Below are positions 52,080 to 59,134 of a stretch of DNA of 59,134 nucleotides, one piece after another. The position numbers and the translations under genes are program-made. Each line of letters starts with the position of its first letter. Positions within the stretch are counted from its first letter, which is position 1. The stretch is from an uncultured Bacteroidota bacterium. GTDB taxonomy: Bacteria; Bacteroidota; Bacteroidia; Flavobacteriales; Flavobacteriaceae. The DNA lies in contig CACAZM010000009.1 in NCBI GenBank assembly GCA_902536935.1, positions 1 to 59,134 of the forward strand. Direction: 5' to 3'. Under the pieces are notes generated by a model, which was not told where the DNA came from, did not search any database, and saw nothing but the letters and a program-made list of their open reading frames with translations.

Positions 52080-54467
52080 TTAGAACATATACTTTAAACT
52101 AACATTAAATGATCTTGGATTACCATAACTGTATCCATATTGTCTGCGGCTTGAAATATATTCATTATCAAGTAAATTGTAGACATTGGCTCTTAATCTT
52201 GCATTATTATCCCCAAGGGTAAATTTATATGTTATACCTAAATCCATTACATTATAATCGTCTAACTCCTCGGCTTGATATGTTGATCCACCTAATGATG
52301 AATTAAGCACATCCTCTACATCAATAAACCCGAACAAATCGTAATAAAAGTTAACCCGAGCATCAGCATAGATTTTAGAAGAAATTTTGGTATCAAAACT
52401 AACTCCAAATGAAGTTTGAGGAGCTTGACCAACTTTTACTTCATTTACGTCTAAACTACCATCTGTAGTTGTTTGAACTTGTGTATCATCATCAGTAAAT
52501 TCTAATCTGTATGGAGTTGTGCCAGAATAATTCCAGTCTCCAAATGAACCAATTATTGATACATTAGATGTATTATCAATCTTGTAGTCTAGTTGGAATT
52601 CAATTCCTTTGTGTTTTTGAGTTACATCATATAGTCTATAATATAAATAATTATCATCAGCGTCAGTATCGCCAAAAGCAACATATCTGTTTCCCCATTC
52701 AGTTGAGTAGAGATCTAACATAAATCGAATATCGTTTGTTTCATAACGATATCCTGCTTCAAATCCAAGAATTTCTTCGTTGTCAACATCACCATCATTT
52801 ATCCACGCATTACTATATTTAGATTCATCTATAACGCTTTCAAAATATGGCTGTCTAGAGTAAAATCCAGCGTTTGCAAAAATCCGTCCATTTTCACCAA
52901 CAACATAAGAAACACCACCTTTAAGATTATATCCATCAAAAGTTTGTTTTGTTGATTTTCCAAGGCCATCACCATAACCCGTCATTCTACCATCACGTTG
53001 CATTGTCTGTGAAGAAACAGAAGTTTGCACAAAAGCAGAGAAACTATCGTTTGCATATTCTGCTTGTCCGAATCCACCAAAATAATTAATCGTTTCTGAG
53101 TAGTCTCGATCGTAACGCTGGTCAGGAGTTGCATAATCTCCAAAAAATGCAGCCCAAGGATCTGCATCATAAGTCTCAGTTATAGTATAGTCATCTGGAC
53201 GACTAGTTCTATAGTTATCAGTGTAGCCATTTAGCCCGTACGAATCAATAATTTGACGAAAGTGGGTACCAGTGTAGGTTCTGTAATCAAAACCAACGTT
53301 ATAGGTAATATCCCCCCCATTGTCTACATTTAAATTTGAGATAACACCATACCAATCATGTATATTCATTGAAGCTCTTCTGAGATACGAGTCGCCATAA
53401 TTTCCATAACCACTCGCATCTGCTGAAGCAATATTATTGGCTTGGATAGCATCAAAATCAATTTCTCTATTATCGAGCCTTACACGACCTCTACCAACTC
53501 CTCCGGTACCGCCACCACGACCCCAAGACCCGTAGACAACAGTTGATAAATCAAGAATGTCATTAATATCCCAGTCCCAAGTGAAGTTTGCTACAGGTTT
53601 ATGATAGAAGTTTCTTCTTTCAGAATGCTCTTCTCCATTGTAAAGCCCACCATTTTGGTTAGCATCAATACCATATTCTTCATAATACTCTAAACTTTGA
53701 TCAAAGTTTTGATGGTGCCACTGGGGCGCTCCAGTGAACAACATATTAAAGTTATGGTTAGCATTGGGCTTGTACCCTACGGAGAAGAAGTAAATCTGGC
53801 CCTGGCCTTGTGTCCATTTTGCCCATTTTTTAGCACCCTGCCAATGATCTAAAAGCATAGAAAATGATAGACCGGAATCCATTAGCCCCGTATTGTAAGC
53901 AAATGAAGTTTTGTAATATTCATTAGAACCAACCAACTGTCTTAAATACCCACCTTTTCTTGCATCTGTTGTTTTTGTTACAATGTTTATTGTACCACCA
54001 ACAGATGAAATGGCAAGTTTTGAAGAACCCAGTCCTCTTTGTACTTGAACTTGTTGAGCAACATCACTCATTCCAGACCAGTTTGACCAATATACAAGTC
54101 CATCTTCAACCGCATTAATTGGCTGTCCATTTAAAAGAAGAGCGGTGTTTGCTTGGTTAAAACCCCTAGTAAAAACCTCAGCTTCACCAAAACCCCCAGA
54201 AGTAGCCGTAACGAAAACCCCAGGAACCATTTTCAAGGTCTCTGCAAATTCAACATTACCAACTCCCTTTAGTTCAAATTCTTCAGCAGTAATTGTACTA
54301 ACAGCGACTGGAGTAACTCGATCTTTAGCAAGGTCGATAACTCCGTCTCCAACAACTACAACTTCTAGAAGTTCTGTTGTGATGATTTCTTTTTCTTGCT
54401 CTTCGTCTTGAGCAAAAGCTGAAACAGCTAAAAAGCTGAGACAGAAACTTAGAATTAATTTTTTCAT
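52080..54467 (-). CDS. TonB-dependent outer-membrane receptor
   Basis: A 795-residue outer-membrane transporter. Signal peptide (LILSFCLSFLAVSAFAQ), an acidic linker, a plug domain (about 45-165: VSTITAEEFELKGVGNVEFAE, FTRGFNQANTALLLNGQPI, VQRGLGSSKLAISSVGGTINIVT) and a 22-strand barrel ending in aromatic F (LKYMF). It lacks the N-terminal carboxypeptidase-like domain of SusC proteins and there is no SusD partner, so it is a siderophore-, metal- or small-molecule-type receptor rather than a polysaccharide one (inference). The N-terminal signalling domain of FecA types is also absent. Confidence 0.93.
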   Translation of the reverse strand: MKKLILSFCLSFLAVSAFAQDEEQEKEIITTELLEVVVVGDGVIDLAKDRVTPVAVSTITAEEFELKGVGNVEFAETLKMVPGVFVTATSGGFGEAEVFTRGFNQANTALLLNGQPINAVEDGLVYWSNWSGMSDVAQQVQVQRGLGSSKLAISSVGGTINIVTKTTDARKGGYLRQLVGSNEYYKTSFAYNTGLMDSGLSFSMLLDHWQGAKKWAKWTQGQGQIYFFSVGYKPNANHNFNMLFTGAPQWHHQNFDQSLEYYEEYGIDANQNGGLYNGEEHSERRNFYHKPVANFTWDWDINDILDLSTVVYGSWGRGGGTGGVGRGRVRLDNREIDFDAIQANNIASADASGYGNYGDSYLRRASMNIHDWYGVISNLNVDNGGDITYNVGFDYRTYTGTHFRQIIDSYGLNGYTDNYRTSRPDDYTITETYDADPWAAFFGDYATPDQRYDRDYSETINYFGGFGQAEYANDSFSAFVQTSVSSQTMQRDGRMTGYGDGLGKSTKQTFDGYNLKGGVSYVVGENGRIFANAGFYSRQPYFESVIDESKYSNAWINDGDVDNEEILGFEAGYRYETNDIRFMLDLYSTEWGNRYVAFGDTDADDNYLYYRLYDVTQKHKGIEFQLDYKIDNTSNVSIIGSFGDWNYSGTTPYRLEFTDDDTQVQTTTDGSLDVNEVKVGQAPQTSFGVSFDTKISSKIYADARVNFYYDLFGFIDVEDVLNSSLGGSTYQAEELDDYNVMDLGITYKFTLGDNNARLRANVYNLLDNEYISSRRQYGYSYGNPRSFNVSLKYMF

Positions 54468-54556
54468 AATTTAGATAGTAGTTTAAATTTCAAGTAAAAA
54501 TATAAAATACATAGGTTGAAATGTTAAGAGAAATTCAATATTTTCTCAACAATTCG

Positions 54557-56170
54557 TTAACCATAGTATTTACGAAGTAAACACGAAGTAGAACTATCAT
54601 GTGTACCCCCTTTTTTGTTGACAATTTCTTTTAAAATTGTATCGGCCAATTGCTTACCCAATTCCACACCCCATTGGTCATAACTGAAGATGTTCCAAAG
54701 AATCCCCTCAACAAAAATTTTGTGCTCATACATTGCGATCAATTTCCCCAAACTTGCAGGTGTTAGCTTTTCAATCAACAGTGTTGTCGTGGGCTTATTC
54801 CCAGCAAAGACTTTAAAGGGAACCAAGGATTCATCGACTCCCTCATTGCGAACACTTTCTTCTGATTTACCTTTCATAAGGGCTTCCGTTTGTGCAAAAA
54901 AGTTTGCCATCAGTTTGTCGTGGTGGTCTTGCTTGCCATGAAGGGGAGTTTTAAAGCCGATAAAATGAGCAGGAATCAGTTTGGTTCCTTGATGAATCAA
55001 TTGAAAAAAGGCATGTTGGGAATTGGTGCCTGGCTCTCCCCAAATCAGGTTTCCAGTTTGATAGTCAACCGCATTACCTTTGCGATCAACACTTTTCCCA
55101 TTACTTTCCATGATGCCTTGTTGTAAGTAGGCAGGCAAACGATGGAGGTATTGTGTGTAAGGAATAATCGCTTCACTTTCTGCACCGTAAAAGTTATTAT
55201 ACCACAAGGAAATCAGCGCCAAAACAACAGGGATATTTTCTTGTAAAGGCATGTTTGCGAAATGCACATCCATGGCATGACCTCCTTGTAGAAGTTCCTC
55301 AAAATGATTGGGGCCAATACTCAAAGCAATCGAAAGTCCGACGGAGCTCCACAATGAAAATCGCCCACCTACCCAATCATTCATTGGAAATACATTTTGG
55401 GGATCAATCCCAAAGTCGTTGATCTTTGTTAAGTTGGTCGATACGGCAACAAAGTGATCGGAAACGGCTTGCTCTCCAAGCGCATCGACAACCCACTGCT
55501 TGGCGGAGGTGGCATTGCTCAAGGTTTCTTGGGTGGTAAAGGACTTTGACACTACCACAAATAGGGTCGTTTCTGGCTTTACTTTTTGAAGTACTTCCAT
55601 CACATGATCCCCATCCACGTTCGACATAAAGTGCAAGTTGAGATGGGTTTTGTAATGCGCTAAGGCCTCAGTAACCATTACAGGACCTAAATCAGATCCA
55701 CCAATGCCGATATTGACCACATCGGTAAAGGGCAGTCCACTACTACTCGTAATGGTCCCGTCAATCACACCTTGGCTAAAGCTTTTGATTTGGTCTATAA
55801 CCGCATGAATACCCGGGATGATATTTTCACCATCTACACGAACATCATGATTCCCCGGGGCACGAAGGGCAGTATGCAACACCGATCTACCTTCCGAGGC
55901 GTTGATTTTCGACCCGCTAAAGTAATGACTCTTCGCTTCTTCAAGTTGGCATTCTTCTGCGAGTTCAGTCAACAAGGTAAGGGTCTCTTGGGTCAAGTGA
56001 TTTTTGGAAAAATCGATATAAAAGTCATCCCAGCAAATGCGAAACTGTTCTCCACGTTTGGCATCCCTTTCAAAAAGGTCTTGCAACCTTTGACTTTTCG
56101 TTTCCTTATAATGTTTTTTTAGTTTGCTCCAAGCTGCTGTTTTCGTTGGATTGATTGTTGGTAATGGCAT
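54557..56170 (-). CDS. pgi: Glucose-6-phosphate isomerase
   Basis: Interconverts glucose-6-P and fructose-6-P, the substrate of GlmS. From ATG 56170 the chain starts MPLPTINPTKTAAWSKLKKHY, the usual family N-terminus; an ATG at 56194 would add 8 residues. Visible: INASEGRSVLHTALR, VNIGIGGSDLGPVMV, FVVVSKSFTTQETLSNA, the catalytic region FPMNDWVGGRFSLWSSVGL, ESNGKSVDR and GEPGTNSQHAFFQLIHQG. The start lies 65 bases inside the M23 gene on the same strand, a notably long overlap. Confidence 0.97.
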   Translation of the reverse strand: MPLPTINPTKTAAWSKLKKHYKETKSQRLQDLFERDAKRGEQFRICWDDFYIDFSKNHLTQETLTLLTELAEECQLEEAKSHYFSGSKINASEGRSVLHTALRAPGNHDVRVDGENIIPGIHAVIDQIKSFSQGVIDGTITSSSGLPFTDVVNIGIGGSDLGPVMVTEALAHYKTHLNLHFMSNVDGDHVMEVLQKVKPETTLFVVVSKSFTTQETLSNATSAKQWVVDALGEQAVSDHFVAVSTNLTKINDFGIDPQNVFPMNDWVGGRFSLWSSVGLSIALSIGPNHFEELLQGGHAMDVHFANMPLQENIPVVLALISLWYNNFYGAESEAIIPYTQYLHRLPAYLQQGIMESNGKSVDRKGNAVDYQTGNLIWGEPGTNSQHAFFQLIHQGTKLIPAHFIGFKTPLHGKQDHHDKLMANFFAQTEALMKGKSEESVRNEGVDESLVPFKVFAGNKPTTTLLIEKLTPASLGKLIAMYEHKIFVEGILWNIFSYDQWGVELGKQLADTILKEIVNKKGGTHDSSTSCLLRKYYG

Positions 56171-57401
56171 TGGTATTTGTTTTTTGTTCTTCAAAATAAA
56201 TGCAGTCGAGTTTATCCTTCCACGGGGCCATATGTTGCAAATATGCCGATTTCAGTTCACTTGCAATTGGTTTGGCGTCGGGTAATTTGGTTTTAAACGG
56301 ATCGACTTGTTTTCCGTTTTTCCAAAAACGATAGCATACGTGAGGGCCAGAGGTATATCCAGTCATACCGACCGTTCCAATATAATCCCCTTGATTTACG
56401 TATTGCCCCACGCGAACCCCTCTTTTTTTCATGTGGAGGTACTGGGTGGAATAGGTGGCATTGTGCCGGATAGTCACATAATTACCATTCCCGCGGGTAT
56501 AGCCCGATTTAATCACGGTTCCTGCTGCTGTCGATCGAATTGGTGTACCTACAGGTGCGGCAAAGTCTGTCCCAAAATGGGGCTTAACACGACCGTAATA
56601 CGCAATGCGACGTTTAGTATTGTAGCGTGACGAAATCCGTGAAAAATTGACGGGTGCACGCAAAAAAGCACGACGTAGATTTTTCCCTTTTTCATCAAAA
56701 AATTCTGTGATATTGCGGACAGAGTCCGATTCAAATTCGATGGCGTAAATCGGTTTTCCACGATGTTCAAAATAGGCAGCGTGAACTCGATTATGTCCCA
56801 CAAAAACAGAGTCGTTTACATATTTTTCCGAGAATAGGACTTTGAATCGATCTCCCTTTTCCAGGCGGAAGAAATCGATTGTCCAGGCATAGATGTCAGA
56901 CATGTCATAGGCCACAAGCGGACTTAGCCCTTGTTCATCTAGTGTTTCGTATAGCGAGCTATTGATGACTCCCCAGGCTTGTCGTTCGAGGAGTTTGATT
57001 TCTTTCTGATCTTGTTTTGCCCAGAGAGAGTCGGTGAGCTTGACTGTTACATAGTCAATCGCACTGGGCTGATAAATCAAAAATTCTGGGGTATGCAATG
57101 AGTCTTTTTTACACAGGATTGTATAGGGTCTGCCGGATCGGATTTTCCGAAAATTGTATGCTTTTTTCGCAACGTTGTTGATGTTATAGATCTGCGGATA
57201 ATAAATCCCGTATTTTTCCAAAATCCCTCCAAAACTATCACCTCGCACGACTGTATCTCTAACCACATGATAATCGTTGAGCAAAAACCCAAACTCATAT
57301 ATTTCGGGCACCACGGGCTTTGCGGCTTCGCGTTCTGCATCCGATCCACAGCTTGCGAGCAGACCGAACAAGGCGATTAAAAGAAAATGGAATTTATTCA
57401 T
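56106..57401 (-). CDS. M23-family peptidoglycan metallopeptidase lipoprotein (HxxxD plus HxC variant)
   Basis: A 431-residue lipoprotein (lipobox LASC, C18) with an N-terminal domain starting VVRDTVVRGDSFGGILEKYG, an OapA/LysM-type fold, and a C-terminal LytM domain (about 255-375). The first zinc motif is intact (HFGTD, H275/D279) and the middle His is present (TQYLHM). The second motif reads GPHVCYRF, so the usual HxH is HxC (H354, C356). A disordered tail rich in Asn/Gln/Thr overlaps pgi by 65 bases. It starts 8 bases inside the DUF3108 gene. Probably an endopeptidase remodelling the cell wall. Confidence 0.88.
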   Translation of the reverse strand: MNKFHFLLIALFGLLASCGSDAEREAAKPVVPEIYEFGFLLNDYHVVRDTVVRGDSFGGILEKYGIYYPQIYNINNVAKKAYNFRKIRSGRPYTILCKKDSLHTPEFLIYQPSAIDYVTVKLTDSLWAKQDQKEIKLLERQAWGVINSSLYETLDEQGLSPLVAYDMSDIYAWTIDFFRLEKGDRFKVLFSEKYVNDSVFVGHNRVHAAYFEHRGKPIYAIEFESDSVRNITEFFDEKGKNLRRAFLRAPVNFSRISSRYNTKRRIAYYGRVKPHFGTDFAAPVGTPIRSTAAGTVIKSGYTRGNGNYVTIRHNATYSTQYLHMKKRGVRVGQYVNQGDYIGTVGMTGYTSGPHVCYRFWKNGKQVDPFKTKLPDAKPIASELKSAYLQHMAPWKDKLDCIYFEEQKTNTNAITNNQSNENSSLEQTKKTL

Positions 57402-58230
57402 TTACGATTATTTTAAATGGATGCTTTAAACCCCCAAAACTCTCCAAATCGACGTCGATTGACCCCACGCGTAATTCCGCAACGACACGAATTGGAATTC
57501 GGTTCTTGTCGTTGCTCACCCATAGCGATAGCCCTCCATTTTCGCGAAAGATTCGTCCTTCATCTACATAGGGTCGAAATTTGATGCAAGGAACAATACC
57601 AAACTTCGTTTTTAGGTTTTCATATCCCAAAAACCGAAACCGAAACACAAAGGGTTCTTTGTCATAAATCAAATTCACCTGGGCAGTTTCTCCAACTTGA
57701 ATCCCATCCAAATCAAAGTGGTTTCTCAAAAAATAATAGGTGGAAACCAAATCTTGTAGGTTTGAGGCATAGATTATTTCAGTTTTGGTTTCTTTGAGCA
57801 AGTCATGCATCAATCCAGTCTGGGTATTGTGATCAAAATTAATTTCTACATGGCGCTTGTAACTGCCTTCCGAGATATTTCGCACAAAATGAATTGGACG
57901 AACAACGTCTTTTTCAAAGTAACTATCAAAGTAGTCATCCACCTTAAAAAACCAGCGGGCAAATCCTGTTGTTTTTCCGGTGGCTGCAACATGAAAAACA
58001 TCTTGGTCTCTAAAAGTCGTTTCACGGAGCATGACCGTTGCATAACTGGCATTTAAGATGCCATAGCGCATGCGAAGACGAAACCATTCGCCGTCTTGAA
58101 AGGCATCATTCACTTTCTGATCGCTGAAAACACGATCAGGTTGAATGCGATCGCCAGTCGTTGGTTGGGGGTAGGCCATAGCCCCCAAAAAAATCATGAG
58201 GAAGCAGATGAGATTTTGATTCAAATACAT
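57394..58230 (-). CDS. DUF3108-family exported protein
   Basis: A 278-residue protein with a signal peptide (LICFLMIFLGAMAYPQ). The DUF3108 body is beta-rich: DGEWFRLRMRYGILNASYATV (the usual G-E-x-L-x-Y-x-V-x-x-G-x-x-x-G/A-x-A core), HVAATGKTTGFARWFFKVDDYFDSYF, FVRNISEGSYKRH, YDKEPFVFRFRFLGYENL and LSLWVSNDKNRIPIRVVAEL. The lipid-sandwich-like fold is shared with lipoprotein carriers; function unknown. In flavobacteria it pairs with the M23 peptidase. Overlaps it by 8 bases. Confidence 0.85.
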   Translation of the reverse strand: MYLNQNLICFLMIFLGAMAYPQPTTGDRIQPDRVFSDQKVNDAFQDGEWFRLRMRYGILNASYATVMLRETTFRDQDVFHVAATGKTTGFARWFFKVDDYFDSYFEKDVVRPIHFVRNISEGSYKRHVEINFDHNTQTGLMHDLLKETKTEIIYASNLQDLVSTYYFLRNHFDLDGIQVGETAQVNLIYDKEPFVFRFRFLGYENLKTKFGIVPCIKFRPYVDEGRIFRENGGLSLWVSNDKNRIPIRVVAELRVGSIDVDLESFGGLKHPFKIIVNE

Positions 58231-58304
58231 CGGTTGTAAAATTAAAAAAATCCCTTGAGACGAGCTTTTAGAGAATGTTAAAAATGGAGATCTAAACCCA
58301 ATTT

Positions 58305-59134
58305 CTACTTTTTAGAGTGAAAATGCTGATAAATTTCCTTGGCTTTGGTAGCTCCTATGGAGGTTGCGAGTTCATCAAGCCGAGCCTCTTTGATGCGTTT
58401 GACAGACTTAAAATCTTTGAGCAGTTTGATGATGGTTTTTTCTCCAATCCCTTGGATGTTGTCAAGAGAGGAAGACACTGCGCTTTTACTTCTTCGGTTT
58501 CGATGTAGGCGCACACCAAAACGGTGGGCTTCATTTCGCAATTGCTGAATGATTTTTAGGGTTTCAGACCGTTTGTCGAGATAAAGGGGGATGGGATCAT
58601 TTGGGTAATAGATTTCTTCGAGTCGCTTGGCAATACCGATGACTGCAATTTTTTGGCGCAAACCCAGGGCGTCGATGCTCATTAATGCCGAGCTCAACTG
58701 GCCTTTTCCGCCATCAATTACAATCAGTTGTGGAAGAGATTGTTTCTCTTCCAGTAGCCGTTTGTATCGTCGGTAAATTACCTCCTCCATAGAGGCGTAG
58801 TCATTGGCTCCTGTTACGGTTTTGATAATATAGTGTCGATACTCTTTTTTGGCTGGCTTGGCCTGACGAAAAACCACACATGCAGCAACGGGGGTACTAC
58901 CCTGGATATTAGAATTGTCAAAGCACTCTATGTGTTCTGGGAGGACTTGCAAGCGAAGGTCTTTTTTAATCTGATTCAACAAACGCATACTGTGTTGTTG
59001 GGGATCCGAAATTTTGATTTGCTTGAGTTGTTCCAATCGTCCCTGTTTGGCATTGCGCAACGACAAATCCAACAACTTTTTTTTCTCTCCTTTTTTGGGA
59101 ACAGTCACACGAATATCATCGCCCAAGTCAATAG
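58305..59134 (-). CDS. uvrC: Excinuclease ABC subunit C, C-terminal part (5' end beyond the window)
   Basis: The open frame runs off the window edge. Visible: the RNase H-like endonuclease domain (HIECFDNSNIQGSTPVAACVVF, GANDYASMEEVIYRRYKRLL, LIVIDGGKGQLSSALMSI) and the C-terminal helix-hairpin-helix pair (LDNIQGIGEKTIIKLLKDF, LATSIGATKAKEIYQHF). UvrC makes the incisions in nucleotide excision repair. A TTG at 59126 is only an internal codon; the frame continues through 59134. N-terminal GIY-YIG domain not in view. Confidence 0.96.
   Translation of the reverse strand, partial: IDLGDDIRVTVPKKGEKKKLLDLSLRNAKQGRLEQLKQIKISDPQQHSMRLLNQIKKDLRLQVLPEHIECFDNSNIQGSTPVAACVVFRQAKPAKKEYRHYIIKTVTGANDYASMEEVIYRRYKRLLEEKQSLPQLIVIDGGKGQLSSALMSIDALGLRQKIAVIGIAKRLEEIYYPNDPIPLYLDKRSETLKIIQQLRNEAHRFGVRLHRNRRSKSAVSSSLDNIQGIGEKTIIKLLKDFKSVKRIKEARLDELATSIGATKAKEIYQHFHSKK

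Noticed and set aside
52080-54467. TonB receptor as part of a polysaccharide utilisation locus
   Set aside because: No SusD-like partner, no glycoside hydrolases nearby and no N-terminal carboxypeptidase-like domain.
1-59134. CRISPR arrays, tRNA/rRNA genes, insertion sequences, prophage or defence islands
   Set aside because: None seen: no regularly spaced repeats, no transposase, integrase, restriction or toxin-antitoxin motifs, and the intergenic gaps are too short or lack tRNA features.

Overview
The window looks like a chromosomal segment from a marine-type member of the Flavobacteriaceae (Bacteroidota). Evidence: a type IX secretion C-terminal sorting domain, a SprE/PorW-type gliding/T9SS lipoprotein, Bacteroidota-restricted families (DUF4292, DUF5687, a DUF6341-like small membrane protein, FISUMP), an ATP synthase operon without the beta and epsilon genes, and repeated TAnnTTTG promoter boxes instead of sigma70 -10 boxes. 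I saw no tRNA, rRNA, CRISPR array, transposase or prophage. No gene-free stretch exceeds 300 bases.

Layout. (1) 1-1269: 3' end of glmS, overlapped by a small nucleotidyltransferase. (2) 1270-12834: an AT-rich surface-polysaccharide locus. A 134-base structured leader precedes a tightly overlapping plus-strand operon: wbpA-, wbpE-, wbpD- and wbpB-like genes, a Wzx flippase, a glycosyltransferase, a Wzy-like polymerase, a second glycosyltransferase, a WecG/TagA/CpsF transferase and a wbpI-like epimerase. Together they encode all five steps from UDP-GlcNAc to UDP-2,3-diacetamido-2,3-dideoxy-D-mannuronic acid. (3) 11659-16697: a convergent minus-strand operon, rfbBACD (dTDP-L-rhamnose) plus a second polymerase/ligase-like membrane protein, divergent from an initiating phosphoglycosyl transferase. 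The two operons probably make one rhamnose- and diacetamido-uronate-containing O-antigen or capsule. (4) 16748-22660: purD, a small membrane protein, a heptosyltransferase-like GT9, a PaaE-like ferredoxin reductase and an ABC exporter pair. (5) 22705-31088: sprE/porW, a bactofilin, AtpZ- and AtpI-like proteins, then atpBEFHAG. (6) 31128-37305: cell-envelope genes (lipoprotein, second flippase, dut, sugar nucleotidyltransferase, DUF4292, EnvC-like activator, S1/P1 nuclease). (7) 37356-40947: an AT-rich three-gene cassette of secreted proteins with T9SS-CTD, DUF5011, LamG and FISUMP domains, two of them sharing a 20-residue stalk-type motif. (8) 41170-52000: core metabolism (ribE, pdxA, DUF177-rpmF-fabH-accB-accC, asd, alr, tdk, rsmI, recJ). 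(9) 52080-59134: a TonB-dependent receptor, pgi, an M23 peptidase with an HxC metal motif, a DUF3108 protein and the 3' part of uvrC.

The most unusual parts are the polysaccharide locus with its hairpin-bearing, ops-like leader, and the small secreted-protein cassette, whose middle member has a C-terminal region I cannot place. Most of the rest is conserved flavobacterial gene order. I chose downstream ATG codons over longer open frames wherever family N-termini or promoter boxes argued for it. Functions rest on reading motifs by eye; no database search was run.
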